A stretch of 43,248 nt of DNA. Origin: Bacilli bacterium (GTDB lineage Bacteria > Bacillota_I > Bacilli_A > RF39 > UBA660). Positions within the stretch are counted from its first letter, which is position 1. Every line of letters starts with the position of its first letter. The notes beneath the pieces are model-generated. The model made no database searches. It worked only from the letters and a program-made list of their open reading frames with translations, and had not been told where the DNA came from. The stretch is from contig JAFQID010000020.1 of assembly GCA_017397685.1 (NCBI GenBank), positions 1 through 43,248 of the forward strand, written 5' to 3'. Made by a program: the position numbers and the translations under genes. Below, in pieces: positions 26,318 through 36,553 of this stretch.

Positions 26318-26440
26318 TAATTGACTGCGAGGATGTGCAAGGTTGCTGATACGCCAGGTTAAGTTGTATTAACAAATACTTAATTGTTTGTCAGGTTAAT
26401 TTGCATGGAGCGAGTCCTATAAAAATAGAGACGAAGGAGG
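26318..26440 (+). promoter_or_regulatory. Structured 5' leader of the S10 operon
   Basis: About 130 untranslated bases lie between the promoter and rpsJ, unusually G-rich for this genome (ACTGCGAGGATGTGCAAGG near 26333). One clear local hairpin is at 26414-26432, where GTC+CTAT pairs with ATAG+GAC with one bulged A, ending just before AAGGAGG at 26434-26440. The layout suits feedback by a ribosomal protein (L4 in other bacteria). Which protein binds here is not known from sequence. Confidence 0.55.
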
Positions 26441-26447
26441 ATATAAT

Positions 26448-26756
26448 ATGTCTAAAAACAAAGTAAGAATCAGATTAAGAGCTTATGATCATAGAACTCT
26501 TGATGCTGCGGCTGGTAAGATTGTTGAGACTGTTAAGAGAACTGGTGGAGTTGTTAGTGGACCTGTACCACTTCCAACAGAGATTGATAAAATCACTGTG
26601 CTTAGAGCTGTTCACAAATATAAAGATGCTCGTGAACAATTCGAGATAAGAACACACAAAAGATTAATTGATATTGATAACCCAAGTAAAGAAACTGTTG
26701 ATGCGCTTGCTCATTTAGATTTACCAAGTGGTGTTGATATTGAAATTAAAAAATAA
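26448..26756 (+). CDS. rpsJ: Ribosomal protein S10
   Basis: A 102-residue small-subunit head protein, also the NusE antitermination partner that would act on the rRNA boxA. The [11 protein letters not shown] start, the PLPT segment and [21 protein letters not shown] are strictly conserved. First gene of the operon, with AAGGAGG 7 bases before the ATG. Full length. Confidence 0.97.
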   Translation: MSKNKVRIRLRAYDHRTLDAAAGKIVETVKRTGGVVSGPVPLPTEIDKITVLRAVHKYKDAREQFEIRTHKRLIDIDNPSKETVDALAHLDLPSGVDIEIKK

Positions 26757-26770
26757 GTAGGAGGGAAATA

Positions 26771-27544
26771 ATGAAAGGAATCTTAGGACGTAAAGTAGGA
26801 ATGACAGAAGTATTCACTACTGACGGAAAATTAATACCTGTAACTGTTGTTGAAGTTAAACCTAATGTTGTTACTCAAATTAAAACAGTTGAAAAAGATG
26901 GGTATAATGCTATTCAAATTGGTGCTTTTGATAAGAAAGAAAAAGCATCTAATCGTCCTGAAATGGGACATGTAAAAAAAGCAAATACTGCACCTAAGCG
27001 CTTCTTGAGAGAAATTAGAGGAATAGATACTAATAGTTATACTCTTGGACAAGTTATAAGTGCTGATGTATTTGAGGCTGGAGAAATCGTTGATGTTACT
27101 GGAACTAGTAAAGGAAAAGGTTTCCAAGGTGTAATTAAGAGATGGAACCAATCAAGAGGACCTATGAGTCATGGTTCAACTTATCATAGAAGAGTAGGTT
27201 CAATGGGACCTATGAGACCTATGAGAGTTCTTAAGGGTAAAAAATTACCTGGACATATGGGTCATGAACAAGTAACAATTCAAAATTTACAAATTGTTGC
27301 GGTTGATGCTGAAAACAACTATATTTTAATAAGTGGTAATATTCCAGGACCTAAACAATCTTTAGTATTTATTAGAGAATCTATCAAAGGAAAAGGTAAG
27401 GTTGCTGCTTTAGAACTTGTTTCTTATGAAGAAGTAATTGAAGAGACTGCTGAAAATGTAGTAGAAACTGCTCAATCAACTGAAGCTACTGTAGAAAATC
27501 CTGAAGTAGCTGAGGAATCTACTACTGTAGAGGAGGAGAAGTAA
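26771..27544 (+). CDS. rplC: Ribosomal protein L3 with acidic C-terminal tail
   Basis: Large-subunit core protein that shapes the peptidyl-transferase centre. The first 210 residues or so are standard (GRKVGMT start; the central [25 protein letters not shown] and [11 protein letters not shown] segments). The usual length is about 209, but this one runs to 257, adding roughly 40 residues almost entirely of Glu, Ala, Thr and Val. The tail contains the ribosome site of rplD (GAGGAGGAG), whose ATG overlaps the stop codon. Confidence 0.97.
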   Translation: MKGILGRKVGMTEVFTTDGKLIPVTVVEVKPNVVTQIKTVEKDGYNAIQIGAFDKKEKASNRPEMGHVKKANTAPKRFLREIRGIDTNSYTLGQVISADVFEAGEIVDVTGTSKGKGFQGVIKRWNQSRGPMSHGSTYHRRVGSMGPMRPMRVLKGKKLPGHMGHEQVTIQNLQIVAVDAENNYILISGNIPGPKQSLVFIRESIKGKGKVAALELVSYEEVIEETAENVVETAQSTEATVENPEVAEESTTVEEEK

Positions 27545-28167
27545 TGGCTAATATAGACGTACTAAACCTTAAAGGTGAAAAAGTTAAAGAATTAGCTCTT
27601 AAAGATGCTGTATGGAATAGTGAAGTTAATAATAATGTGCTTCATGATGCAATAGTTCTTGCAATGGCATCATTAAGACAAGGAACTGCTTCAACTAAAA
27701 CTAGAAGTGAAGTTAGTGGTGGTGGTCGTAAACCTTGGAAACAAAAGGGTACTGGTAATGCTAGACAAGGATCGACACGTAGTCCACAATGGCCTGGTGG
27801 TGGTATAGTATTTGGACCTAAACCAAGAAGTTATGACAAAAAACAAAATAGAAAAGAAAGAAGACTTGCACTTAAGAGTGCGTTATCATCTAAGTATCAA
27901 GATAAAGAACTTATTGTTGTTGAAAACTTTAATTTAGATACAAATAAAACTAAGGATTTTGCTAAAGTACTTGAGAATCTTAAAGTTAATAGTAAAGCTA
28001 CTGTAGTATTTGATGATGAAAATGTAAACTTAGTTCTTAGTGCTAGAAATAATAAGATGGTTAATGTTATAAATGCTAGTGAAATTAATGTACTTGATGT
28101 TGTTAATAGTGATTATCTTGTTATAGATGAGGCTTCTGTTAAGAAAATAGAGGAGGTGCTTAATTAA
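27544..28167 (+). CDS. rplD: Ribosomal protein L4
   Basis: A 207-residue L4 that lines the exit tunnel and in other bacteria represses its own operon. Conserved are the TKTRSEVSGGGRKPWKQKG loop and RQGSTRSPQWPGGG, the tunnel extension. Start and stop codons overlap with both neighbours (TAATG), so rplC-rplD-rplW are translationally coupled. Candidate regulator of the leader at 26318-26440. Confidence 0.97.
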   Translation: MANIDVLNLKGEKVKELALKDAVWNSEVNNNVLHDAIVLAMASLRQGTASTKTRSEVSGGGRKPWKQKGTGNARQGSTRSPQWPGGGIVFGPKPRSYDKKQNRKERRLALKSALSSKYQDKELIVVENFNLDTNKTKDFAKVLENLKVNSKATVVFDDENVNLVLSARNNKMVNVINASEINVLDVVNSDYLVIDEASVKKIEEVLN

Positions 28168-28430
28168 TGGATATTATAGTTGCACCAATAATTACAGAAA
28201 AAAGTGAAAGTTTAAAAGCTAATAATGTTTATGTATTTAAGGTATTGAAGAAAGCTAATAAAACTCAAATTAAAAATGCTGTTGAAAAAGCTTTTAATGT
28301 TAAAGTTGCTTCAGTTAATACTTTAAATATGACTGTTAAGAAAAGAAGAGTTGGAAGATATGTTGGTAAAACAAATGCTTATAAAAAAGCTTATGTTAAA
28401 TTAGCAGAGGGCTCTTCTATAGAGTTATAG
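28167..28430 (+). CDS. rplW: Ribosomal protein L23
   Basis: An 87-residue protein at the tunnel exit, docking site for trigger factor and SRP. PIITEKS at the start and the RVGRYVGKTNAYKKAYVKL loop are typical. Slightly shorter than usual (about 95). The ribosome site GAGG lies inside the end of rplD. Confidence 0.96.
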   Translation: MDIIVAPIITEKSESLKANNVYVFKVLKKANKTQIKNAVEKAFNVKVASVNTLNMTVKKRRVGRYVGKTNAYKKAYVKLAEGSSIEL

Positions 28431-28442
28431 GAGGAGAAAATC

Positions 28443-29273
28443 ATGCCAATAAAGAATTATAAGCCTATTACTAACGGAACTCGTGGTATGAGTACTTTAG
28501 TAAATAGTGAGATTACTAAGTCTACTCCTGAAAAAAGTTTACTTGCTAAAAAAAGTAAAACAGGTGGTAGAAATAATCAAGGTAAGATAACTGTTCGTCA
28601 TGTTGGTGGAGGAGCTAGACAAAAATACCGTATAATTGATTTTAAAAGAAATAAAGATGGTGTTAAAGGTAAAGTTGCTTCTATTGAATATGATCCCAAC
28701 AGAAGTGCTAATATAGCATTGATTAATTATTTTGATGGAGAAAAAAGATATATTATAGCTCCTCTTAATTTAAAAGTTGGAGATGAAATTGAAAATGGAG
28801 TTAATGCTGACATTAAAGTTGGTAATGCATTACCTCTTGAAAACATACCTGTAGGTACAACTGTTCACTGTGTTGAACTTAATCCAGGTAAGGGTGCTAG
28901 CCTTGCTAGAAGTGCTGGATCTAGTGCACAAATTTTAGGTAGAGAAGGAAAATATGTTCTTTTAAGACTTAGAAGTGGAGAAGTTAGAAAAGTTCTTGGA
29001 ACTTGCAGAGCTACAGTTGGTGAAGTTGGTAATTCTGATTATGAACTTGTATCACTTGGTAAAGCTGGTAGAAAGAGACATATGGGAATTAGACCTACAG
29101 TTCGTGGTTCTGTTATGAACCCTAATGATCACCCACATGGTGGTGGTGAAGGTAGAGCTCCAATTGGTAGAAGTAAACCTATGACACCTTGGGGTAAACC
29201 TGCACTTGGATATAAAACTAGAAAAACTAAGAAAGCATCTGACAAGTTAATAGTAACTCGTCGTAAAAAATAA
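28443..29273 (+). CDS. rplB: Ribosomal protein L2
   Basis: A 276-residue primary 23S-binding protein needed for subunit joining and peptidyl transfer. Conserved are the KPITNGTRG start, the [17 protein letters not shown] segment, and the GEGRAPIGR loop next to [11 protein letters not shown] with the functional His. Full length; GGAGGAG precedes the ATG. Confidence 0.98.
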   Translation: MPIKNYKPITNGTRGMSTLVNSEITKSTPEKSLLAKKSKTGGRNNQGKITVRHVGGGARQKYRIIDFKRNKDGVKGKVASIEYDPNRSANIALINYFDGEKRYIIAPLNLKVGDEIENGVNADIKVGNALPLENIPVGTTVHCVELNPGKGASLARSAGSSAQILGREGKYVLLRLRSGEVRKVLGTCRATVGEVGNSDYELVSLGKAGRKRHMGIRPTVRGSVMNPNDHPHGGGEGRAPIGRSKPMTPWGKPALGYKTRKTKKASDKLIVTRRKK

Positions 29274-29291
29274 TAGAAAGGACCGAAAAAT

Positions 29292-29561
29292 ATGTCAAGA
29301 AGTTTAAAAAAAGGACCTTATACATTTCCTAGACTTTTAAAAAGAGTTAAAGGTTTAAATGAAACAGGTAAAAAAGAAGTTATTAAAACTTGGTCTCGTA
29401 GATCTACAATTTATCCTGATTTTGTAGGTCACACATTCGCAGTACATAATGGAAAAGAGTTTATTCCTGTTTATGTTACTGAGGATATGGTAGGACACAA
29501 ACTTGGTGAATTTTCAGCAACACGTAAATTTGGTGGACATGCTGGAAGCGGTAAAAAGTAG
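29292..29561 (+). CDS. rpsS: Ribosomal protein S19
   Basis: An 89-residue head protein of the small subunit near the decoding side. MSRSLKKGP at the start, [22 protein letters not shown] and [10 protein letters not shown] are the family signature. Full length, ribosome site AAAGGA. Confidence 0.97.
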   Translation: MSRSLKKGPYTFPRLLKRVKGLNETGKKEVIKTWSRRSTIYPDFVGHTFAVHNGKEFIPVYVTEDMVGHKLGEFSATRKFGGHAGSGKK

Positions 29562-29572
29562 GAGGCAAGTAA

Positions 29573-29923
29573 ATGGAAACTTATAGTATACATAAAGGTG
29601 CTATGATTGCGCCAAGAAAAGCTAGAATGACACTTGATCTTATTCGTGGTAAAAGTGTTAAAGAAGCTAGAGCAATCTTAGCTACTACAAACTCTAAAGG
29701 AAGTAGACTTATTGTTAAAGTGCTTAATTCAGCTGCTAGTAATGCTGTTAATAATTTTGGAGCTAAAGAAGAGGATCTTGTTGTTAAAGAAACTTATATT
29801 AATGAAGGAAGAACTTTAAAAAGAAGAAAAGCTGCTTCTCATGGTAGAGTAGGTAAACATTTTAAAAGAACAAGTCACATTTATGTAAAAGTTAGCGATA
29901 ATGTACTTGTAAAGGAGGACTAA
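29573..29923 (+). CDS. rplV: Ribosomal protein L22
   Basis: A 116-residue protein whose long hairpin narrows the exit tunnel and meets macrolides there. [17 protein letters not shown] and the [14 protein letters not shown] hairpin are conserved. One base separates it from rpsC, whose AAAGGAGG lies within its last codons. Confidence 0.97.
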   Translation: METYSIHKGAMIAPRKARMTLDLIRGKSVKEARAILATTNSKGSRLIVKVLNSAASNAVNNFGAKEEDLVVKETYINEGRTLKRRKAASHGRVGKHFKRTSHIYVKVSDNVLVKED

Positions 29924-29924
29924 T

Positions 29925-30602
29925 ATGGGGCAAAAGGTAAGTCCAGTCGGACTAAGAGTTGGTATTAATAGAGACTGGGAAAGTAAATGGTATGCCAAGG
30001 GTAAAGATTTTGCTAAGTATCTTAATAATGATATTAAGATTCGTGAATATCTTGAAAAAGAACTTAAGGGATGCAGTACAGCTTCTATATTAATTGAAAG
30101 AAATAAGAAAAGAACTAATGTAATTATTAATACATCTAAACCTGGTATGATTATAGGTAAAGGTGGAGCTGATATTGAAAAGAGAAAACTTGCTCTTCAA
30201 AAATTAACTGGAGAGGAAATTTACTTATCAATAGTAGAGCAAAAAAATCCTGATTTAAATGCTGCGCTTGTGGCTGAGGCTATCGCGCTTCAAATACAAA
30301 ATAGAGCACCTTTTAGATCAGCACAAAAAAGAGCTATTAGAAATACTATGAAAGCAGGAGCTAAAGGTATAAAGGTAGCTGTTTCTGGAAGACTTGGCGG
30401 AGCTGAGATAGCTAGAACAGAAGGTTATACTGAAGGAACTGTTCCACTTCATACTTTAAGAGCTGATATTGATTATGCTCATAAAGAAGCTGATACTATC
30501 TATGGTAAAATAGGAGTAAAGGTATGGATTTATAAAGGTGAAGTACTTCCTGCTAAAGGTAATAAGGGAGGCGCAAAAGATGTTAATTCCAAAGAGAACT
30601 AA
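29925..30602 (+). CDS. rpsC: Ribosomal protein S3
   Basis: A 225-residue small-subunit protein with a KH domain ([14 protein letters not shown]) at the mRNA entry, part of the helicase activity. [21 protein letters not shown] is the expected start. The end overlaps the true rplP start by 23 bases. Confidence 0.97.
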   Translation: MGQKVSPVGLRVGINRDWESKWYAKGKDFAKYLNNDIKIREYLEKELKGCSTASILIERNKKRTNVIINTSKPGMIIGKGGADIEKRKLALQKLTGEEIYLSIVEQKNPDLNAALVAEAIALQIQNRAPFRSAQKRAIRNTMKAGAKGIKVAVSGRLGGAEIARTEGYTEGTVPLHTLRADIDYAHKEADTIYGKIGVKVWIYKGEVLPAKGNKGGAKDVNSKEN

Positions 30603-31005
30603 GTATAGAAAACCTCATAGATTAAGTTATGAAGGAAAGGCAAAAGGAAATCTAGTATGTACTTTTGGTGATTACGGACTTATGGCTAAAGAAGGATCTT
30701 ATATAACTGCTAGACAAATTGAAGCTGCTAGAATAGCTATGACTCGTTATATGAAATCTTTTAAAAGAGGAAAAGTTTATATTAATATATTCCCACACCT
30801 AGCTAGAACTAAAAAACCTGCTGAGGTTAGAATGGGTAGTGGAAAAGGTAATGTTGAAGAATGGGTAGCTGTAGTTAAAGCTGGTAAGATTATGTTTGAA
30901 ATGAGCGATGTTACTGAAGAGATTGCTCGTGAAGCATTTAGACTTGCTAGTCATAAGTTACCAATTAAAACAAAATTTGTTAAGAAAGAGGAGGCGCTTA
31001 AATAA
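30580..31005 (+). CDS. rplP: Ribosomal protein L16
   Basis: A 141-residue protein at the A-site/peptidyl-transferase side of the large subunit. I choose ATG 30580 because the family begins [11 protein letters not shown] and GGGAGG lies 8 bases before; an in-frame ATG at 30538 would only add non-homologous residues inside rpsC. The RVRMGSGKG-type loop ([10 protein letters not shown]) is conserved. Confidence 0.97.
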   Translation: MLIPKRTKYRKPHRLSYEGKAKGNLVCTFGDYGLMAKEGSYITARQIEAARIAMTRYMKSFKRGKVYINIFPHLARTKKPAEVRMGSGKGNVEEWVAVVKAGKIMFEMSDVTEEIAREAFRLASHKLPIKTKFVKKEEALK

Positions 31006-31208
31006 TGAAAATGGAAGATATTAGAAAGATGTCTACTGAAGATCTTAATAAAAAACTTAATGAAAATAAGAAAGAATTATTTAATTTGAAATTCGCTGCT
31101 GCTACAGGAAATTTAGAGAAACCTCATAGAATTAAGGAATTAAGACATGAAGTTGCTAGAATTAAGACTGTAATTAAAGAGCGTGAATTAGAAAGGGTGA
31201 ATGCATAA
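31005..31208 (+). CDS. rpmC: Ribosomal protein L29
   Basis: A 67-residue two-helix protein near the tunnel exit. The ELNKKL-like start, [19 protein letters not shown] and the [14 protein letters not shown] helix identify it. TAATG overlaps on both sides couple it to rplP and rpsQ. Confidence 0.95.
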   Translation: MKMEDIRKMSTEDLNKKLNENKKELFNLKFAAATGNLEKPHRIKELRHEVARIKTVIKERELERVNA

Positions 31209-31465
31209 TGGAAAAAGTTAAACAAGAAATAGTTGGTGTAGTTGTAAGTGATGTTTGCGATAAAACTATAACTGTAGCTGTTGAAACTTATAAAAAACAT
31301 CCTCTTTATAAAAAACAAATTAAATCTACTAAAAAATATAAAGTACATGATGAGGAGAATACTGCTAAGGTTGGCGACAAGGTTAAAGCTGTTGCTACAC
31401 GTCCTCTTTCAAAAACTAAAAGATATGTTTTGGAAGAAGTGATAGAACGCGCGGTAATCTTATAA
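31208..31465 (+). CDS. rpsQ: Ribosomal protein S17
   Basis: An 85-residue OB-fold primary 16S binder. [17 protein letters not shown] (with Cys in place of the common Lys/Met), [19 protein letters not shown] and [10 protein letters not shown] are conserved. Full length. Confidence 0.97.
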   Translation: MEKVKQEIVGVVVSDVCDKTITVAVETYKKHPLYKKQIKSTKKYKVHDEENTAKVGDKVKAVATRPLSKTKRYVLEEVIERAVIL

Positions 31466-31481
31466 GGAAGGAGATAGAGTT

Positions 31482-31850
31482 ATGATTCAACCAGAAAGCC
31501 GTTTAGTTGTGGCTGACAATTCAGGAGCTCGTGAAATCTTAGTTATAAGAGTACTTGGCGGTAGTTTTGTCAGAAGCGGTAATATAGGAGATGTTGTAGT
31601 AGGAACTGTTAAAAAAGCTATTCCTAATTCAACTGTTAAAAAAGGAAAAGTTGTAAAAGCTGTTGTAGTTAGAACAGTTAAAGGGGTTAAAAGACCTGAT
31701 GGTTCACACATTAAGTTTGATGATAATGCATGTGTACTAATTAAAGATGATAATAGTCCTGTAGGAACACGTGTTCTGGGACCTGTTGCTCGTGAACTTC
31801 GTGATAAAAACTTTATGAAAATAGTTTCACTAGCTCCAGAAGTATTATAG
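31482..31850 (+). CDS. rplN: Ribosomal protein L14
   Basis: A 122-residue intersubunit-bridge protein and docking site of the silencing factor Rsf[20 protein letters not shown] at the start and [19 protein letters not shown] at the end are diagnostic. GGAAGGAG ribosome site; full length. Confidence 0.98.
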   Translation: MIQPESRLVVADNSGAREILVIRVLGGSFVRSGNIGDVVVGTVKKAIPNSTVKKGKVVKAVVVRTVKGVKRPDGSHIKFDDNACVLIKDDNSPVGTRVLGPVARELRDKNFMKIVSLAPEVL

Positions 31851-31864
31851 GAGGATAAAATATC

Positions 31865-32164
31865 ATGAAAATAAAAGTTGGAGATATGGTACAGGTAATA
31901 ACTGGAAGTAATAAGGGTAAAGAAGGTAAAGTACTTAATATCCTTAAGAAAGATAATAGAGTTGTTATTGAGGGAGTTAATCTTGTTAAAAAACATGTAA
32001 AACCAAATGCTAGTAATGAAACTGGTGGTATACTTGAAGTAGAAGCTCCAATTCATATATCTAATGTTAAAGTTATTAACAAAAAAGAAGTAAAAAAAGA
32101 AGCTAAAAAAGCTGTTAAAGAAGTAAAAGCTAAAAAAACTTCTAAAAAATCAGAAGAAAAGTAG
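31865..32164 (+). CDS. rplX: Ribosomal protein L24 with Lys-rich tail
   Basis: A 99-residue assembly-initiator protein with a KOW motif ([16 protein letters not shown]). The last 25 residues or so are a run of Lys, Glu and Ala absent from most L24 proteins, and probably a flexible RNA-touching tail. Seven bases precede rplE. Confidence 0.96.
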   Translation: MKIKVGDMVQVITGSNKGKEGKVLNILKKDNRVVIEGVNLVKKHVKPNASNETGGILEVEAPIHISNVKVINKKEVKKEAKKAVKEVKAKKTSKKSEEK

Positions 32165-32171
32165 GTGATTT

Positions 32172-32711
32172 ATGGAAACTTTAAAGAAATTATATAATGA
32201 AGAGATAATTCCAGCAATGATGAAAGAGTTTAATTATTCATCTGTTATGGAAGTTCCTCGCCTAGAAAAAATAGTTCTTAATATGGGTGTTGGAGATGCA
32301 CTTGCTGATCAAAAATACCTTGACGCTGCGGTTAAAGATTTAGAAGCTATAGCTGGTCAAAAACCTGTTGTTACTAAAGCTAAAAAATCTATAGCAGGGT
32401 TCAAATTAAGAGAAGGAAATAAAATCGGTTGTAAGGTTACTTTAAGAGGAGATAGAATGTATTCTTTCCTTGAGAAACTTATAGTTATTGCTCTTCCTCG
32501 TACTAGAGATTTTCGTGGAATAAGCAAAAATAGTTTTGATGGTAGAGGAAATTATACTCTTGGTGTTAAAGAGCAATTAGTATTTCCTGAAGTTGAATAT
32601 GATAATGTTATTAAGGTTAGAGGTTTAGATGTAGTAATTGTTACTACCGCTAAAACTAATGCTGAAGCTTTATATTTGTTAACAGCTTTAGGATTACCAT
32701 TTAGAAAGTAA
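32172..32711 (+). CDS. rplE: Ribosomal protein L5
   Basis: A 179-residue central-protuberance protein binding 5S r[29 protein letters not shown] and [19 protein letters not shown] are typical. Ribosome site is weak (GTAGGTG). Full length. Confidence 0.98.
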   Translation: METLKKLYNEEIIPAMMKEFNYSSVMEVPRLEKIVLNMGVGDALADQKYLDAAVKDLEAIAGQKPVVTKAKKSIAGFKLREGNKIGCKVTLRGDRMYSFLEKLIVIALPRTRDFRGISKNSFDGRGNYTLGVKEQLVFPEVEYDNVIKVRGLDVVIVTTAKTNAEALYLLTALGLPFRK

Positions 32712-32724
32712 GAAAGGAATATTT

Positions 32725-32910
32725 ATGGCAAAGAAAAGTAAATTAGTTTCTCAAGCTAGAGGATCAAAGTTTAGTACAAGAAATTATACAAGATGTACAA
32801 GATGTGGTAGACCTCATGGTGTACTAAGAAAATTTGGTTTATGTCGTATATGTTTTAGAGAACTTGCTTATAAGGGACAAATACCAGGTGCTCGTAAATC
32901 AAGTTGGTAA
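32725..32910 (+). CDS. rpsN: Ribosomal protein S14, zinc type Z
   Basis: A 61-residue small-subunit head protein. Two C-x2-C pairs (CTRCGRPHG and LCRICF) form the zinc ribbon, so this is the zinc-dependent C+ form and not the longer C- form. The start codes [12 protein letters not shown] 103-base gap follows before rpsH, the longest in the cluster. Confidence 0.97.
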   Translation: MAKKSKLVSQARGSKFSTRNYTRCTRCGRPHGVLRKFGLCRICFRELAYKGQIPGARKSSW

Positions 32911-33013
32911 GATTATAGATTTTAATTATGATAAGGTTAAATTGATTTAACTTTGAAAATTGTAAATTAATAAAATAAAAAATATAGGTTAAATAAGAAG
33001 GGAGGCCTATTAT

Positions 33014-33409
33014 ATGGTTAATGATAGAATAGCTGATATGCTTACTAGAATACGTAATGCTAATGCTATGAAGTATAAAACTGTTGAAGTGCCAGGAACA
33101 AAAATGACTAAGGGCATTGCTGACATTTTAACAAATGAAGGTTTTATTGATGGATATGATGTTAATAAACTTGCCGTTGGTGAGAATATCGTATTAAAGT
33201 TAAAATATGCTAAAAATAAAGAAAGAGTAATCACTGGCCTTAAAAGAATTAGTAAGCCAGGGTTAAGGGTATATGCTAAAGCTTGTGAAATGCCAAGAGT
33301 TCTTAATGGACTTGGAATAGCTATTGTTTCTACATCAGAAGGTATAATGACTGCAAAAGATGCAAGAGCTAAAAATCTTGGTGGAGAAGTGTTAGCATAT
33401 ATATGGTAA
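33014..33409 (+). CDS. rpsH: Ribosomal protein S8
   Basis: A 131-residue primary 16S binder and, in Enterobacteria, the repressor of the spc operon. [13 protein letters not shown] at the start and [19 protein letters not shown] at the end are diagnostic. GGGAGG lies 8 bases before the ATG; the preceding gap could hold a regulatory RNA element. Confidence 0.98.
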   Translation: MVNDRIADMLTRIRNANAMKYKTVEVPGTKMTKGIADILTNEGFIDGYDVNKLAVGENIVLKLKYAKNKERVITGLKRISKPGLRVYAKACEMPRVLNGLGIAIVSTSEGIMTAKDARAKNLGGEVLAYIW

Positions 33410-33418
33410 GGTGAGAAT

Positions 33419-33964
33419 ATGAGTCGTATTGGTAATAGAGTTTTAACTATTCCAGAGGGAGTAGAAGTAAAATTAGAAGGCAATAATGTTACTTGTAGTG
33501 GACCTAAAGGTACTTTAAGTTTTGAGTTTAAAAATAAAAGTGTAAATGTTGAGGTTAAAGATGGAACTGTTGTTGTTACTAGAGTTAATGATCTTAAAAC
33601 TTCTAAACAATTACATGGTACTACTAATGCTATGATTAATAATATGTTAATTGGTGTTAGTGAGGGGTATAAAAAAGAACTTGAAATTAATGGTGTTGGT
33701 TATAGATTCCAATTACAAGGTGGTAAAATTGTTGTTTCTGCTGGTTATTCTCATCCAGTTAATGTAGATATTCCAGAAGGAATTAAGGTAGAAATGCCTG
33801 AAAAAAGTCAAACTGAATTAATACTTAGTAGTAATGATAAACAAGCTTTAGGTGAGTTTGCTGCTAATATTAGAAAGATAAGAAAACCTGAACCTTATAA
33901 AGGAAAAGGTATTAAATATAAAGATGAACATATTCGTCGTAAGGAAGGAAAGAAAGCTGCTTAG
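33419..33964 (+). CDS. rplF: Ribosomal protein L6
   Basis: A 181-residue protein near the sarcin-ricin loop, two repeated alpha/beta domains. SRIGNRVLTIPEGVEV at the start, LNGVGYR-type motif (INGVGYRFQLQG), and IRKIRKPEPYKGKGIKY at the end. Ribosome site AAGGTGAG. Confidence 0.98.
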   Translation: MSRIGNRVLTIPEGVEVKLEGNNVTCSGPKGTLSFEFKNKSVNVEVKDGTVVVTRVNDLKTSKQLHGTTNAMINNMLIGVSEGYKKELEINGVGYRFQLQGGKIVVSAGYSHPVNVDIPEGIKVEMPEKSQTELILSSNDKQALGEFAANIRKIRKPEPYKGKGIKYKDEHIRRKEGKKAA

Positions 33965-33977
33965 GAGGTAAATAGGT

Positions 33978-34331
33978 ATGATAAAAAAAGAATCAAGAAA
34001 TTCTGTTAGAATCAGAAGACATGAAAAAATTAGAAAAAACCTTGCTGGTACACCTGATGCACCAAGATTATGTGTATTTAGAAGTAATAGTGCTATTTAT
34101 GCTCAAATTATTGATGATACTAAGGGTGTTACTCTTGCAAGCAGTAGTTCTTTAGGATTAAAAGCTAAGCTAAATAATATCGAAACTGCAGCTATGGTTG
34201 GTAAAGATATTGCTGAAAAAGCTAAAAAGTTAAAAATATCTAGTGTTGTTTTTGATAGAGGCGGATATTTATATCATGGTAGAGTTAAGGCTCTAGCTGA
34301 AGCTGCTCGTGAAAGCGGCTTAGAATTCTAA
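33978..34331 (+). CDS. rplR: Ribosomal protein L18
   Basis: A 117-residue 5S-rRNA-binding protein. [19 protein letters not shown] and [21 protein letters not shown] are conserved. Full length with GGAGG upstream. Confidence 0.97.
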   Translation: MIKKESRNSVRIRRHEKIRKNLAGTPDAPRLCVFRSNSAIYAQIIDDTKGVTLASSSSLGLKAKLNNIETAAMVGKDIAEKAKKLKISSVVFDRGGYLYHGRVKALAEAARESGLEF

Positions 34332-34343
34332 GGAGGGAACGAG

Positions 34344-34853
34344 ATGAACGGTAAAAAAGAACGTGAACAAAAGAAATTATATGAAGATAAGATAATTTCT
34401 ATTGGTAGAGTTGTTAAAGTTAATAAAGGTGGCCGTAATTTTAGATTTTCTGCGACTGTTGCTGTTGGTGACAGAAAAGGAAAAGTAGGAATTGGTACTG
34501 GTAAAAGTAAGGAAATACCAGTTGCTGTAAGTAAAGCTATTAAGGAAGCTGAGAAGAATTTAGTTAATATCGATTTAGTTGATGGTAGAACTATTTCTCA
34601 TGAAGCTATCGGAGTTTGCGGAGCTGCTAAAGTATTAATTAGACCTGCTGCTGAGGGACGTGGTATTATTGCTGGTGGAGCTGCTAGAATAGTTCTAGAA
34701 CTTGCTGGTGTACGTGATGTTGTTTCTAAATCTCTTGGAAGTAATACACAAATTAATACTGCTAAGGCTACTATTGAAGCTCTTCAAAATCAAAGAAGTG
34801 TTGAGCATGTAGCTAAACTTAGAGGAAAAACTAAAGAGGAGGTACTTGGATAA
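34344..34853 (+). CDS. rpsE: Ribosomal protein S5
   Basis: A 169-residue fidelity protein at the mRNA entry. [33 protein letters not shown] and [13 protein letters not shown] are typical. Its stop overlaps the rplO start (TAATG), leaving no room for rpmD, which normally sits here in Firmicutes. Confidence 0.98.
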   Translation: MNGKKEREQKKLYEDKIISIGRVVKVNKGGRNFRFSATVAVGDRKGKVGIGTGKSKEIPVAVSKAIKEAEKNLVNIDLVDGRTISHEAIGVCGAAKVLIRPAAEGRGIIAGGAARIVLELAGVRDVVSKSLGSNTQINTAKATIEALQNQRSVEHVAKLRGKTKEEVLG

Positions 34854-35296
34854 TGAAATTACATAATCTTGAAGCTAATCCTCTTGCTACTCACAGAAGA
34901 AAAGTAGTTGGCCGTGGACCAGGTAGTGGTCATGGTAAAACTTCTGGACGTGGTGAAAAAGGACAAAAGGCTAGAAGTGGAGGAGGAGTATCACCTTGGT
35001 TTGAAGGTGGACAAACACCTCTTTATAAAAGATTACCTAAACGTGGATTTAGTAATGCGAGATTTACTAAAAGATACGCTATAGTTAATGTGTCAGATCT
35101 TAATAGATTTAAAGATGGTGATGTAGTTACACCAGAGGTTCTTATGGAATCTGGACTTGTTAAAAAACAATTATCTGGAATTAAAGTTCTTGGTAATGGT
35201 ACTTTAGAAAAGAAAATAACTGTTAAAGCTAATATATTTACTAATAGTGCTATTACAAAGATAGAAAGCTTAGGTGGAACTGCGGAGGTGATTTAA
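34853..35296 (+). CDS. rplO: Ribosomal protein L15
   Basis: A 147-residue late-assembly protein. The Gly/Arg-rich N-terminal arm ([17 protein letters not shown]) and the [17 protein letters not shown] segment are diagnostic. It directly abuts rpsE (rpmD missing) and ends one base before secY. Confidence 0.97.
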   Translation: MKLHNLEANPLATHRRKVVGRGPGSGHGKTSGRGEKGQKARSGGGVSPWFEGGQTPLYKRLPKRGFSNARFTKRYAIVNVSDLNRFKDGDVVTPEVLMESGLVKKQLSGIKVLGNGTLEKKITVKANIFTNSAITKIESLGGTAEVI

Positions 35297-35297
35297 T

Positions 35298-36551
35298 ATG
35301 TTTGCTACTTTTAAGCAAATATTTAGATCTACAAATAAGGATTTAAGAAATAGAGTTTTATATACTCTTGGTGCATTATTTATATTTGCACTTGGAAGTG
35401 CAATTACTATTCCTGGAATGAATCCTATTACTGGGAATATTGGATTTTTAGAATTATTTAATGCTATGAGTGGTGGAGCTTTAAAGCAATTTTCTATATT
35501 TGCTTTAGGAGTTATGCCTTATATCTCTGCATCTATAGTTGTTCAAATATTACAAATGGATATTATTCCATATTTTACTGAACTAAAAGAAATGGGTGAA
35601 GAAGGAAGAAGAAAGTTAAATAAAATTACTAGGTTTTTAGGTCTTGCTGTTGCATTTATTCAAGGATATTTTTATCCGATGATGTTTTTAGGTAAGACTG
35701 GGGAACCAATGTTATATTTACAAATAGCTATAATTTTAACAGCCGGTACTGCATTCTTGTTATGGCTTGGTGATCAAATTACTAATAAAGGTATTGGAAA
35801 TGGTGTTTCACTTTTAATTATGGCTGGTATTGTTAATACTTTACCGAATATGTTTGTAACAGCATTTAATTCTTTGGTTTCAGATGCTAGTAATCCATTA
35901 ATTGGTTGGATTGGATTCGTTATATATATATTATTATATTTAATAATTATAGTTGGAGTTATCTGGGTTCAAGATGCTGAAAGAAGAATACCTATTCAAT
36001 ATTCAAATAGAAGTGCTTCTTCTTATGGAGGAAGACAAACTTATCTTCCGCTTAGACTTAATTCAGCTGGTGTTATGCCTGTAATTATAGCAAGTGTAAT
36101 TATGAGTTTACCTACTTTAATTACTTATTTTGCTAAATCAGAGGGTGTTATTAACTTTATTAATAATTATTTATCTACATCTAAACCTGTTGGTTTTGTG
36201 GTTTATTTAGTTCTTATATTTGTATTTACTTATGTTTATACTTTTATGACTATTAATCCAGAAAATGTTAGTAAGAATTTAAATAAAAGTGGTGGATATA
36301 TTCCTGGTGTTAGACCTGGAACTGAAACTAAAAAATATATTTCAAAAGTATTATCTAGAATAACTTTTACAGGAGCGTTATTTATTGTTGTTATTGCTAG
36401 CCTTCCTCAAATATTTACTTGGGCTAGTGGACTACCAGAGACAGTTACTCTTGGTGGAACATCTATATTAATTGCTGTTGGAGTTGTTCTTGAAACTTAT
36501 AGACAACTTGAAAGTAGTGTGGCATCTAGAAATTATAATAATAGGAGATAA
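35298..36551 (+). CDS. secY: Protein translocase subunit SecY
   Basis: A 417-residue membrane protein forming the Sec channel, with ten hydrophobic segments. The start (NKDLRNRVLYTLGALFIFALG), plug-region GALKQFSIFALGVMPYISAS, the RRIPIQYSNR loop and the RPGTETKKYISKVLSR cytoplasmic loop are family hallmarks. Length is slightly below the usual 430. It serves signal peptides such as those of the surface proteins at 11276-19636. Confidence 0.97.
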   Translation: MFATFKQIFRSTNKDLRNRVLYTLGALFIFALGSAITIPGMNPITGNIGFLELFNAMSGGALKQFSIFALGVMPYISASIVVQILQMDIIPYFTELKEMGEEGRRKLNKITRFLGLAVAFIQGYFYPMMFLGKTGEPMLYLQIAIILTAGTAFLLWLGDQITNKGIGNGVSLLIMAGIVNTLPNMFVTAFNSLVSDASNPLIGWIGFVIYILLYLIIIVGVIWVQDAERRIPIQYSNRSASSYGGRQTYLPLRLNSAGVMPVIIASVIMSLPTLITYFAKSEGVINFINNYLSTSKPVGFVVYLVLIFVFTYVYTFMTINPENVSKNLNKSGGYIPGVRPGTETKKYISKVLSRITFTGALFIVVIASLPQIFTWASGLPETVTLGGTSILIAVGVVLETYRQLESSVASRNYNNRR

Positions 36552-36553
36552 GA

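Noticed and set aside
30538-30579. Upstream ATG for rplP
   Set aside because: It adds 14 residues not found in L16; the conserved start and a strong ribosome site point to 30580.
31487-32056. Long minus-strand frame of 189 codons
   Set aside because: It lies opposite rplN and rplX, which are certain; its product has no recognisable domain and no ribosome site.
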